Assembly: GCA_025934735.1 (NCBI GenBank)
Contig: JAICWP010000008.1
Coordinates: forward strand, 124,001 to 188,000
Direction: 5' to 3'
DNA length: 64,000 nucleotides
DNA from: Terriglobales bacterium
GTDB taxonomy: Bacteria > Acidobacteriota > Terriglobia > Terriglobales > Acidobacteriaceae
Part shown: positions 31,899-39,538 of the stretch, piece by piece
Position numbering within the stretch: position 1 is the stretch's first letter
How the letters are laid out: every line of letters starts with the position of its first letter
Translations under genes and position numbers: made by a program
Notes under the pieces: generated by a model
Seen by the model: the letters and a program-made list of their open reading frames with translations, nothing else
Database searches by the model: none
Told to the model about the DNA's origin: nothing

Positions 31899-33321
31899 CT
31901 TCCGAAAGCGTGCTGGCAATATATCCGATTGTGAAGGTGACGGTTGTTCCAATCACGACGTACCAGGTCCAGGGGACCTTGGTGCCCAGCCAGATCCACA
32001 GCTCGACGGCGAAGCCGCAGGCCATACCGATCATGGCGCCGCGCTCGTTGGCACGTTTGGTGAGCAACCCGAGCAGGAAGATTCCCAGCATCGCGCCGTA
32101 AGCCACGGACGCAATGGAGAGCCCGACCTCCACCACGCGCCCGCCGTGCTGGGAAAGGATAGCCAGCCCGAACAGCACCAGGGCCCAGATAAATGTGGAG
32201 GCGCGGGAAAGTGCCAGACGGCGGTTTTCCGGTGTTTGCGGGCGGCGGCGCAGGTAGAAATCCACGATAGAGCTGGAGGAGAGCGAGTTCAGCGCCGCGC
32301 TCAAGTTGGACATGGCGGCGGCCAAAATCGCGGCGATGAGCAGGCCGGAGATGCCCCGGGGCATATCCCTGACAATGAATGTGGGAAAGATGCGATCCGA
32401 GCGGGTGAAGGGCGTGGCCGGAGGGAAGTGCCGGTAGAAGACGAAGAGCCCCACCCCCACCAGGAGGAACAGGGCGAACTGAACCAGGATGAAGATGCCG
32501 CTGGTGAGCAGCGCGGTCTGTGATTGCACTTTGTTCTTGGCGGAGAGCAGGCGCTGCACCATGAGCTGGTCGGTGCCGTGGCTGGCGGTGGTCAGGAAGG
32601 TGCCGCCGATCAGGCCCGCCCAGAAGGTGTAGGTCTTGGAAAAGGTGGGGGTGAAGTCGAAGATGCGCAGTTTGCCGGCAGCGGCGGCGGTGGCGTGAAT
32701 GGTGGTCCAGCCGCCGGGAACCAGGTGAAGGAGGGTCACGAATCCCACCATGGTGCCGCCGATGTAGATGATCATCTGGATGACGTCGGTCCAGATGACG
32801 GCCGCCATGCCGCCTTCGAAAGTGTAAATCAGCGTGAGCAGGGTGATGATGGCGATGGAAGCAATCTCACCGGTGCCGATGGCAATAGCCACCACAATGG
32901 AGACAGCAAATACGCGCACGCCTTCAGCCGCGGCCCGGGTAATCAGGAAGAGGCCGGCGGCCAGCGAGCGCAGGTGCGGTCCAAAACGGCGCTCGATGAG
33001 CTGGTAGGCGGTGTACATTTCGCCCCGAAAATACGAGGGAATGAAAATAATGCAGATGATGATGCGGGCCACCAGATAGCCAAACACCACCTGCAGGAAA
33101 CCCATATCGGTGTCATAGGCGAGACCGGGAATGCTGATGATGGTGAGGGTGCTGGTTTCGGCGGCGACGATGGAGAGGGCGATGGCCCACCAGGGAATGG
33201 TGCGGTCAGCCAGGAAGTAGTCGCGGAGGGTGCGCTGCTTTTTGCGGAAGCGCAGGCCGAAGAGCGTGATTCCCGCCAGGTAAATCGCGATGATGGCCAG
33301 GTCGAGGTGGTCGAGTTTCAT
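31849..33321 (-). CDS. Sodium:solute symporter (SSS family)
   Basis: 490 residues from the ATG at 33321. Thirteen or so membrane helices, with the SSS core pattern LADRTIPWWAIALSIVAAETSTLTIISIPGLAY in helices 1-2, and FEGGMAAVIWTDVIQMIIYIGGTMVGF and SHGTDQLMVQRLLSAKN further on, as in SglT/PutP-like and iodide/multivitamin-type relatives. The last 16 residues (GHGFSRAAAKRDSLRL) are encoded by REP pair R3, so the natural end of the gene has been replaced or extended. Substrate unknown. It is followed by an amino-acid permease on the same strand. Confidence 0.88.
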   Translation of the reverse strand: MKLDHLDLAIIAIYLAGITLFGLRFRKKQRTLRDYFLADRTIPWWAIALSIVAAETSTLTIISIPGLAYDTDMGFLQVVFGYLVARIIICIIFIPSYFRGEMYTAYQLIERRFGPHLRSLAAGLFLITRAAAEGVRVFAVSIVVAIAIGTGEIASIAIITLLTLIYTFEGGMAAVIWTDVIQMIIYIGGTMVGFVTLLHLVPGGWTTIHATAAAAGKLRIFDFTPTFSKTYTFWAGLIGGTFLTTASHGTDQLMVQRLLSAKNKVQSQTALLTSGIFILVQFALFLLVGVGLFVFYRHFPPATPFTRSDRIFPTFIVRDMPRGISGLLIAAILAAAMSNLSAALNSLSSSSIVDFYLRRRPQTPENRRLALSRASTFIWALVLFGLAILSQHGGRVVEVGLSIASVAYGAMLGIFLLGLLTKRANERGAMIGMACGFAVELWIWLGTKVPWTWYVVIGTTVTFTIGYIASTLSEGHGFSRAAAKRDSLRL

Positions 33322-33426
33322 GCGGGAGCAATCAGCAGCTATTAGAGTCCGTGGCCGAGGTTGGGCAAAGTGGATAGTTGGAGTCAACTTTGATGGCGAC
33401 TGACAGCTCCAGCCGTTCAATCGTGG

Positions 33427-33483
33427 TCAGCGGCTAAAGCCACGGTAATTATTGCTGCCTTTGGCACGCCTAAAGGCGGGCCC
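33427..33483 (+). repeat. Degenerate REP pair R4
   Basis: CAGCGGCTAAAGCCACGG matches the first hairpin of the REP pairs. A diverged second hairpin follows (GGCACGCCTAAAGGCGGGCC), without the CTTCCGA flank. Confidence 0.5.
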
Positions 33484-33504
33484 TGATACGAACCATGGCA
33501 GCTG

Positions 33505-33680
33505 AAAAGCAGGTCCTTCGCGGGCGCTCCAGCGTGATAACCCGCTCGGCGAGCTGCGCTCGCCCGCACAGGCGAGGGCGCCTGTGCCCACGCGAGTCAG
33601 AAGCAGGTCCTTCGCTGCGCTCAGGATGACCAGACAAAAAAGCGAAGGTGAAAAGAAGCACTTTCGCTGCGCTCAAGACA
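33505..33680 (+). repeat. Dispersed repeat copies (GCAGGTCCTTCGCTGCGCTCAGG type)
   Basis: Three copies: 33505-33525 (partial), 33600-33630 (fullest) and 33655-33680 (diverged). One more is at 35292-35323. On the other strand they read as the 'HPERSEGPA' peptide seen as a spurious protein in many genomes. Confidence 0.6.
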
Positions 33681-33876
33681 AGCTGTTCCCAGCTCCGCTA
33701 GTACTTCCGTAATCGGGTTTGTGCCCGCTCGGTAATCGCGTTCGGGGCGAGGGCAAGCTACTATAAACAGGATTTCTGGCGGAGCGCTGGCCCGCTTGCT
33801 AGCAGCATGGGGCGCAAATGCAGCCCTGCACCCGCCGGGCCAGGCACAGACATCCAACTATACAGACGTGGACGGA

Positions 33877-34713
33877 ATGGACACTTTTCTACAGCGGCGT
33901 TCGAAGCTGGAGCTGATTGCGCTCGCGGCGGTGCTGATTGCGATCCCCAGCTACCTGACCCACCTGACCGGAGGCGCTATTTCGTTTTCCATTCTCTACC
34001 TGGCGCCGGTAGCACTGCTCAGCTGGTACCTGGGAACGGCAGCCGGGATTGTGGCCTCGGTGGTGTCAGCGGCAGGCTGGTTGCAGGCCGACCTGGTGGC
34101 CAGCGGCAGCTCCAACCTGATTGTGCGGTACTGGAATGCGGTGGTTCTGTTCGGATTTTTCCTGATCACGGCGCTGATTCTTTCGCGCCTGAAAGCGGCC
34201 TACCAGCAGGAGCAGGAGCTCTCGCGAGTGGACTTCCTGACGGGAGTAGCCAATGCGCGCGCCTTTCGTCAGGTGGCAGAGACGGAAAAGCACCGCGTGC
34301 GGCGCTACAAGCACCCGCTGACGCTGGCTTACCTCGACATTGATAACTTCAAAATAGTGAATGACCGCTACGGACACCAGACCGGGGACGTGCTGCTGGT
34401 GTGGGTGGCCCGGTCCATCAAGCGCAATCTGCGCAACACCGATTTTGTGGCCCGGGTGGGGGGCGACGAGTTCGCCATTTTGCTGCCCGAAACCGGGGCC
34501 GAGGCGGGCCAGTTTGTGCTCTATAAGCTTCAGCGGGTGCTGATTGATCTGGTGACGCAGAACGCCTGGCCGGTGACCTTCAGTATTGGCGCGGCTACAT
34601 TCGTTGCCGAGCCCGAATCGCTGGATGAGATGATCCAGAGCGCCGACGACTTGATGTACACGGCTAAGCGGAACGGTAAGAACCGTATAGCCCAAGCCGT
34701 CGTCGGAGCGTAA
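33877..34713 (+). CDS. Diguanylate cyclase with N-terminal membrane domain
   Basis: 278 residues from the ATG at 33877; an earlier in-frame start at 33796 adds 27 residues without a membrane segment. Four membrane helices (about 10-105) form a sensor-type domain, then a GGDEF domain of about 160 residues. The active site GGDEF is at 195-199 and the inhibitory site RxxD (RNTD) at 186-189, five residues before it, so product inhibition is expected. It makes cyclic di-GMP from GTP. No EAL or effector gene adjoins it. Confidence 0.9.
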   Translation: MDTFLQRRSKLELIALAAVLIAIPSYLTHLTGGAISFSILYLAPVALLSWYLGTAAGIVASVVSAAGWLQADLVASGSSNLIVRYWNAVVLFGFFLITALILSRLKAAYQQEQELSRVDFLTGVANARAFRQVAETEKHRVRRYKHPLTLAYLDIDNFKIVNDRYGHQTGDVLLVWVARSIKRNLRNTDFVARVGGDEFAILLPETGAEAGQFVLYKLQRVLIDLVTQNAWPVTFSIGAATFVAEPESLDEMIQSADDLMYTAKRNGKNRIAQAVVGA

Positions 34714-34859
34714 GCCTTCTCAGTCGGAGTCCACCCGGGGTTGCCTCCCATGAAACCAACAGATATTGAGCTGGCCAGCTCAGTGCAGCTTCGGCTGACA
34801 ACCTCCCGCTCCCAACCTGCACCAGACATAGGAGTGCTGCGGCACTTTCGGAGGTGATG

Positions 34860-35012
34860 ATGCTTTGGACCCTGTTTGTAATTCTGCTGATCGCCTGGAT
34901 CCTGGGATTGGTCGGCACATACCAGATCGGGGCGTTTGTCTGGTTACTGCTGGTAGCCGCTGTGATCGTGCTGATTCTGCAGCTGGTGACCGGCCGCAGG
35001 CCCGTGGTGTGA
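34860..35012 (+). CDS. lmo0937-family 50-residue membrane protein, copy 1
   Basis: 50 residues: MLWTLFVILLIAWILGLVG, a short polar turn, then a second membrane helix ending in GRRPVV. The lmo0937/DUF5670 family has the pattern MLW..-helix-G-x-x-helix-RR. GGAGG (34850-34854) is 5 bases before the ATG at 34860; ATG 34857 is too close. Such hairpins are often in stress regulons; the role is unknown. It is followed by a terminator and a paralogue. Confidence 0.85.
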   Translation: MLWTLFVILLIAWILGLVGTYQIGAFVWLLLVAAVIVLILQLVTGRRPVV

Positions 35013-35039
35013 GTGGGCTAATACCGAATTAACAGGCGT

Positions 35040-35078
35040 CCCGCCGCGAGGAGCAGCGCGGCGGGCGCAATTTTTTTT
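35040..35078 (+). terminator. Terminator between the two lmo0937-type genes
   Basis: Perfect 9-bp stem CCCGCCGCG/CGCGGCGGG (35040-35048, 35057-35065), 8-base loop, then T8 at 35071-35078. It would end the first gene, and lies only 12 bases before the second start codon. Confidence 0.8.
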
Positions 35079-35090
35079 GGGGGTATCCCT

Positions 35091-35243
35091 ATGTTGTGGT
35101 TGATTTTCTTCATACTGCTGGTTCTGTGGCTGCTCGGACTCATTGGAACCTATACCATCGGCGCATGGCTGCACCTGCTGCTGGTGCTGGCCATCATAGT
35201 GCTGATCATTCAGCTGGTAGTAGGCCGGCGAAGCGCGCTGTAA
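35091..35243 (+). CDS. lmo0937-family 50-residue membrane protein, copy 2
   Basis: 50 residues, paralogue of the preceding gene (MLWLIFFILLVLWLLGLIG, then a GTYTIGAW turn and a second helix ending GRRSAL). The leader begins after a strong terminator, so the second copy would be made only by read-through or by an unseen promoter. GGGGG at 35079-35083 could serve as the ribosome binding site. Integral membrane; function unknown. Confidence 0.83.
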   Translation: MLWLIFFILLVLWLLGLIGTYTIGAWLHLLLVLAIIVLIIQLVVGRRSAL

Positions 35244-35291
35244 ACAGTCAGTAAATCTGGGGATTCACGGTTGCCTCGCGGCAGTGAAGCC

Positions 35292-35323
35292 GAGAAGCAG
35301 GTGCTTCGCTGCGCTCTAAAATG
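35292..35323 (+). repeat. Dispersed repeat copy (GAAGCAGGTGCTTCGCTGCGC type)
   Basis: Matches 33600-33630 over about 20 bases (AGCAGGTxCTTCGCTGCGCTC). Between the second small membrane gene and galT. Confidence 0.5.
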
Positions 35324-35350
35324 AAATCGGGCAATTTGCAAGACAGTGCA

Positions 35351-35398
35351 AATCACCCGATTACCCAATTTCTAAATTACCCAACGTTCAGCTAACCC
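35351..35398. repeat. Octanucleotide array I, touching the galT stop codon
   Basis: Six eight-base units in phase (AATCACCC, GATTACCC, AATTTCTA, AATTACCC, AACGTTCA, GCTAACCC), two bases from the stop codon of galT at 35401-35403. Minus-strand consensus GGGTAATT, the same octamer as at 40485-40516. Confidence 0.6.
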
Positions 35399-35400
35399 AT

Positions 35401-36459
35401 TCAGCGGCTGCCCACCGGAACGGCTGTGGCGGGGGCCGGCTCGACAGTTTCCACGCTGGCCTCGCGCAAGAACTTGGCCGCTTCCTCGGGCGGGGTGGGA
35501 TTGATGTAGAACCCTGTTCCCCATTCGAAACCCGCGGTCTTGGTCAGCTTGGGCATGAACTCAATGTGCCAATGGTAGTGATCGTTGGTGGGATCCTGCA
35601 CCGGCGAGGTGTGGATCACCAGGTTGTAAGGCGGATTATCGAGCACGCGGTCGGCTTTCTGCAGCAGCAGCTTGAGCGCCTTGGAGAGATTCTCATACAT
35701 GCTGGAGGACGAGTTCTCGAACGCTGACTCGTGGGTCTTGGGCAGAATCCAGGTCTCGAAGGGGAACCGGGGCGCGTAAGGTGCGATGGTGACAAAATCC
35801 TGGTTCTCGCTGACCACGCGGGCGCCATTCTCCATCTCCTGGCGAATGACGTCGCAGAAGACGCAGCGCTCCTTGAAGGTGTAGTACTGCTTGGCGCCTT
35901 CCAGTTCCTCGATGACCTGGCGGGGCAGAATGGGCAGCGCAATGAGCTGGGAATGGGCATGCTCCAGCGAGGCGCCGGCGGGCTCGCCGTGATTCTTGAA
36001 GATGAGGATGTACTTGAAGCGGCGATCCTTCTTCAGATCGAGGATGCGGTCGCGGAAAGTCCAGAGAACGTCTTCCACGCGCTTGGCCGGCAGCGTGGCC
36101 AGGGTAGAGTTGTGGTCGGGCGTCTCGATGATGACCTCGTGAGCGCCGATGCCATTCATTTTGTCGAACATGCCTTCAGCCTGGCGGCTGAGGTTCCCCT
36201 CAATGCCCAGGGCGGGGAACTTGTTGGGCACGACGCGCACGGTCCAGCCGGAAGTATCGCGCTGCGGCGGGCCGCCGTTCAGGTTGGGACGATAGGCCTG
36301 GATTTCCGGCGGAGTCTTGTCTTCATTGCCGTAGCAGAAGGGACAGAAGCCGCCCTTGATCTTGACCTGCTCACGGGCGAAGTCGGTGGGGCGCTTGGCG
36401 CGGTCGGTGGAGATGATGACCCACCGGCCGACTACAGGGTCTTTTCTTAACTCAGGCAA
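35401..36459 (-). CDS. galT: Galactose-1-phosphate uridylyltransferase
   Basis: 352 residues starting at TTG 36459. GalT exchanges UMP between UDP-glucose and galactose-1-phosphate (Leloir pathway). The catalytic motif is EHAHSQL with H167 and H169 (H-x-H-x-Q of the HIT superfamily). A zinc-binding pair CPFC is at residues 39-42, and the second HIT half has NDHYHWHIEFMPK. AGGA is 10-11 bases before the start. yraN is 33 bases upstream on the same strand; galK and galE are absent here. Confidence 0.9.
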   Translation of the reverse strand: MPELRKDPVVGRWVIISTDRAKRPTDFAREQVKIKGGFCPFCYGNEDKTPPEIQAYRPNLNGGPPQRDTSGWTVRVVPNKFPALGIEGNLSRQAEGMFDKMNGIGAHEVIIETPDHNSTLATLPAKRVEDVLWTFRDRILDLKKDRRFKYILIFKNHGEPAGASLEHAHSQLIALPILPRQVIEELEGAKQYYTFKERCVFCDVIRQEMENGARVVSENQDFVTIAPYAPRFPFETWILPKTHESAFENSSSSMYENLSKALKLLLQKADRVLDNPPYNLVIHTSPVQDPTNDHYHWHIEFMPKLTKTAGFEWGTGFYINPTPPEEAAKFLREASVETVEPAPATAVPVGSR

Positions 36460-36492
36460 TTTGTTTACGTATCCTTTCCCAAGTTTATGATT

Positions 36493-36945
36493 TTACGATA
36501 GCGAGAACGCATTTTTAAATAAGGTGATTTGCGGAGGCGCACTGCGCTGGTCGAAATAAAGGCTGAGTACGTCAAAACGCCAAGACGGGGAGCCGGCCAG
36601 GTGACGCAGGTATTCCTGGGCCATGCCGGCAAGTTCGTGCTGTTTTTCGGCATCCACCGCGGCTTCGGCGGGCTTAACGTCGCGCGTGGTGCGGGATTTA
36701 ACTTCCACAAAACAGAGCACGTCGCCATCCCAGCCGATCAGGTCAATCTCGCCGCGACGGCGTGGTGAGCGCCAGTTGCGCGCCACCATCACGTATCCCA
36801 GACGGCGGAGATAAAAGTAAGCTTCTTCTTCGCCCTGGGTTCCTACCTTTTGATGCGGAGCCGTAGCCGGCGGGTGCAGAAGCAATTCGGCGACGCGGTC
36901 CAAGAACCGCAGCATCAGCCGGGTCACGCGGCCAGACATACGCAT
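36493..36945 (-). CDS. YraN-family (UPF0102) protein
   Basis: 150 residues; an extra 30 residues precede the usual start of the family domain. The motif GTQGEEEAYFYLRRLGYVMVARNWRSPRRRGEIDLIGWDGDVLCFVEVKSR is clear: E, D and ExK of a PD-(D/E)xK nuclease-like fold. The family is found in almost all bacteria, often near rnhB or rplS; here it is upstream of galT. The ATG at 36945 is used, with a second ATG at 36936 possible. Nuclease activity is predicted but unproved for the family. Confidence 0.87.
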   Translation of the reverse strand: MRMSGRVTRLMLRFLDRVAELLLHPPATAPHQKVGTQGEEEAYFYLRRLGYVMVARNWRSPRRRGEIDLIGWDGDVLCFVEVKSRTTRDVKPAEAAVDAEKQHELAGMAQEYLRHLAGSPSWRFDVLSLYFDQRSAPPQITLFKNAFSLS

Positions 36946-37208
36946 ATCCTGGTGGGAAACCGGGAAGATGCAGCGAGTTTAGCGCCTGCGGGGTCCGGCT
37001 GTCATTAAAAACCCGCGAAGGACGCCGGAGGTGTCGTCATCTGACGCGAGGTGGTATTGCAAAAGGCGCCGGCGCGCAAAAGTTTGCGGTAGCGCACGCG
37101 AGATCCCTCCGGTCTGAAGACTCTCGGGATGACGCCTTCTTCGGCAAGACGGGACACCTCCCGGCAAGAGGCGAAATCACGGCAAGACGCCGGAGTTACG
37201 CACCACGT

Positions 37209-37586
37209 TTACTCGTCGAGGGTGGATTCGATGGCGAACAGCAGGGCGCCGGGGCCGTCGAAAGGATCAATGACGGCGTCAGCATAAGCCGGCATTTCAT
37301 GAATCCGGCAATACATGACGACGTGAGTGGCGGGAGAGCGTTTCTTTACTTCGGCCGCAAGGGCGATGCGGTCGTCGTAGGGCAAGGAAGCACTGAGCAC
37401 GGCAACGTCAAAGTTGCGGGACGCGCATTGGTCCACAGCCTGGCCGTAATCCTCAGCTGAGGAGACGCAGTAGCCGGCATTTTGCAGGACCATGCCGCGG
37501 GTACGCAGCACGGAGTCGTCACTGCACACAGAGAGGATTTTTGGCTTGCTTGCAGCGGCGGCAGTGTTGCTGGACTGGTTCGCCAT
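37209..37586 (-). CDS. Degenerate receiver-domain protein, second copy
   Basis: 125 residues from the ATG at 37586. It has a CheY-like fold: KPKILSVCSDDSVLRTRGMVLQNAGYCVSSAEDYGQAVDQCASRNFDVAVLSASLPYDDRIALAAEVKKRSPATHVVMYCRIHEMPAYADAVIDPFDGPGALLFAIEST. At the phospho-acceptor place there is Ser (FDVAVLSASLP) rather than Asp, as in the gene at 12765-13283. The C-terminal Lys is missing. Such Asp-less receivers cannot be phosphorylated in the normal way and may be protein-interaction modules. No partner adjoins. Confidence 0.75.
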   Translation of the reverse strand: MANQSSNTAAAASKPKILSVCSDDSVLRTRGMVLQNAGYCVSSAEDYGQAVDQCASRNFDVAVLSASLPYDDRIALAAEVKKRSPATHVVMYCRIHEMPAYADAVIDPFDGPGALLFAIESTLDE

Positions 37587-37706
37587 GGAAGAGGTGTGTT
37601 GCAAAAACAGTGCCATAGCTGGCGTGCTTGCAATTTCAAGCAGTTAGCAAACGCAGCCACATCCCTGCTGGGCACAATTTGCGGGAAAGATTTACCGCGT
37701 GAAAGC

Positions 37707-37738
37707 AAAAAAGAGCCGTAGCGGAACTACGGCTCTTT
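37707..37738 (-). terminator. Terminator of the class III aminotransferase gene
   Basis: 12-bp stem AAAGAGCCGTAG (37710-37721) with CTACGGCTCTTT (37727-37738), 5-base loop. On the minus strand it is followed by T residues (complement of 37707-37712). It lies 26 bases past the stop at 37765. Confidence 0.8.
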
Positions 37739-37764
37739 CCTTACGTTCTGATGAAATGGGCAGC

Positions 37765-39156
37765 TTACGCGCCTTGCGGCTTGCCGGAACCAGTCTCCTT
37801 GTGGTCTTTGCCGCCGACGATCTCGATGCATTCTTCGAGCACGTCGAGGGCTTCATCGGCCTGCTGGCGCGTGACCACCAGCGGAGGCGCGATGCGGATG
37901 GAATTCGGTCCAGCGCCCAGGTACAAGATTCCGCGCTGGAAGGCGAGATCCACAATGCGATCACGCTCCGGGCCGGCGGGCGTTTTGCTTGCGTGGTCCT
38001 TGACGATTTCCACGCCGATCATAAGCCCCTGGCCGCGCACGTCACCGACGATGCTGTGCTTCTGCGGCCAGCTGCTGAGGCGCTGCAGAATGTGCCGGCC
38101 GACCTCGGCTGCGTTCTTCATGCCTTCGCGCTCGATGACGTCGAGCGTGGCCAATGCAGCGGCGATGCACACCGGGTTGCCGCCGAAAGTGGAAGCATGC
38201 GATCCCGGCACCCAGTCCATGATGCTGGCCTTGCTGATGGTCACGCCCAGAGGCATGCCGGAAGCAATGCCCTTGGCGATGCAGACAATGTCAGGCTCGA
38301 CGCCGGCGTGTTCGATGGCCCACCACTTGCCGGTGCGGCCGACGCCGGACTGAACTTCATCAGCGACCAGAAGGATGCCGTTCTCGTCACAGATTCGGCG
38401 CAGTTCGCGCAGGAACTCCGGCGGTGCGACCACGTAGCCGCCTTCGCCCTGGATGGGCTCGACGAATATGGCGGCCACTTCCTCGGGAGGCAGCGTGGTC
38501 TTAAACAGCTTCTCCTCGATAAAGCGGGCGCAATCAATGGCGTACTGCCTGGCGTCAGAGCCTTGGGGACGGCGGTAGAGGTTGGGATAAGGAATGTGGG
38601 TGACTCCAGGCATGAGGGGAGCAAAACGGCGCTTCTGCTGCGGCTTGGAGGCGGTAAGCGCCAGCGAGCCCATGGTGCGGCCATGGAAGGCGCCATAGAA
38701 GGCGATGATGTTCTGCCGCTGGGTGTGATAGCGGGACAGCTTGATGGCGGCTTCGATGGCTTCCGTGCCGGAGTTGCCGTAGTACACCTTGTGAGGACCG
38801 CGCATGGGAGCGATCTTGGAGAGACGCTCGGCCAGTGTGAGCATGTTCTCATAATAAAAATCGGTTCCCGACATATGGATAAGTTCGCCGGCCTGCTTCT
38901 GGATGGCGGCGACCACCTCGGGATGGCAGTGGCCGGTGGAGACCACGGCGATTCCGGCGGAGAAGTCGAGGAACTCATTGCCGTCCACATCTTCCACCAC
39001 CACGCCGCGGCCGCGCTTGGCCACCATTGGATAGGAGCGGGTGTAGGAAGGTGAAATCCATTTGTTATCACTTTCGACGATGCGGCGGGCATTGGGTCCG
39101 GGAAGCTCGGTTTTGATGCGGCCTCCGGCCACAGGTGCTGCAGTCTTGGTTGACAT
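37765..39156 (-). CDS. Class III aminotransferase (acetylornithine / 4-aminobutyrate type)
   Basis: 463 residues from the ATG at 39156, with GGAGG 7 bases upstream. Fold-type I PLP enzyme. The PLP-binding Lys is K295 in CIAKGIASGMPLG and the Asp that contacts the ring is in ADEVQSGVGRTG (about 266). YYGNSGTEAIEAAIKLSR binds the cofactor phosphate. The subgroup is that of 4-aminobutyrate or lysine/ornithine aminotransferases; no other genes of a specific pathway adjoin it, so I do not assign one. A small ORF and two hairpins precede it (39157-39400). Confidence 0.87.
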   Translation of the reverse strand: MSTKTAAPVAGGRIKTELPGPNARRIVESDNKWISPSYTRSYPMVAKRGRGVVVEDVDGNEFLDFSAGIAVVSTGHCHPEVVAAIQKQAGELIHMSGTDFYYENMLTLAERLSKIAPMRGPHKVYYGNSGTEAIEAAIKLSRYHTQRQNIIAFYGAFHGRTMGSLALTASKPQQKRRFAPLMPGVTHIPYPNLYRRPQGSDARQYAIDCARFIEEKLFKTTLPPEEVAAIFVEPIQGEGGYVVAPPEFLRELRRICDENGILLVADEVQSGVGRTGKWWAIEHAGVEPDIVCIAKGIASGMPLGVTISKASIMDWVPGSHASTFGGNPVCIAAALATLDVIEREGMKNAAEVGRHILQRLSSWPQKHSIVGDVRGQGLMIGVEIVKDHASKTPAGPERDRIVDLAFQRGILYLGAGPNSIRIAPPLVVTRQQADEALDVLEECIEIVGGKDHKETGSGKPQGA

Positions 39157-39538
39157 GGCAATCCTCCAGGGAATTGTGCTGGGCACGCAAGCGTGCGTAG
39201 GTGCGGGCTCCGGTTATGCCGGAGCAGAACTTGCGCGAGGAGGATTAATTAATCGCCGCCGAACAGGTTGGGACGGGAGCGCGAGGGCACGTGCAGCAGA
39301 GCCACCCGGGGGAAAGCAAGATTCCACCGCAGCCTGCAGGGAGGAGTGGGCAGGGAGCTCATGCCGTGATGGCGGCGGCGGTTCATAGCATCTCCATTAT
39401 AGCGTTGCGGCGCAAATAGGAGCAGGGGCGAGGGCCCGCAAGCGATGGGTGGTGGGTCATGGCCCATTGACTCGCTACGTTCAGCATTTCGACCAACTCG
39501 GCAGTTCCTACTTCGTCTGATATCTTTGCCATACTCCC
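39157..39538. other. Intergenic region upstream of the aminotransferase
   Basis: Between the aminotransferase start and the EamA gene. It holds a possible 45-codon leader ORF (39249-39386), two hairpins in the space between that ORF and the aminotransferase (GCTCCGG/CCGGAGC at 39207-39225, and GCACGC/GCGTGC at 39183-39196), and a TATAAT on the minus strand (complement of 39396-39401). Nothing else recognised. Confidence 0.45.
39249..39386 (-). CDS. Possible 45-residue leader peptide of the aminotransferase gene
   Basis: Open frame on the minus strand: ATG at 39386, GGAG six bases upstream (complement of 39392-39395), stop at 39249-39251, 92 bases before the aminotransferase ATG. The peptide is basic (MNRRRHHGMSSLPT...), rich in Pro, Arg and Leu, and has no membrane segment. 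Two hairpins lie between it and the next gene, as in attenuators, but no run of regulatory codons is seen. It may be chance; the TATAAT here is too near the ATG for a long leader. Confidence 0.3.
   Translation of the reverse strand: MNRRRHHGMSSLPTPPCRLRWNLAFPRVALLHVPSRSRPNLFGGD

Larger units (their letters stand above)
33322..33876. other. Intergenic region with degenerate REP and dispersed repeats
   Basis: No convincing gene. It holds REP-like R4 (33427-33483), repeats of the 'CAGGTCCTTCGCTGCGCTCAGG' kind (33505-33680), a hairpin GCACAGGCG/CGCCTGTGC near 33565-33588, and two GTAATCG.GTT words 23 bases apart (33709 and 33732). A TATAAA at 33762-33767 could be the -10 of the diguanylate cyclase gene. 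An open minus-strand frame here only translates the repeats. Confidence 0.5.

Noticed and set aside
33470-33676. Minus-strand frame with HPERSEGPA
   Set aside because: Translation of a dispersed non-coding repeat.
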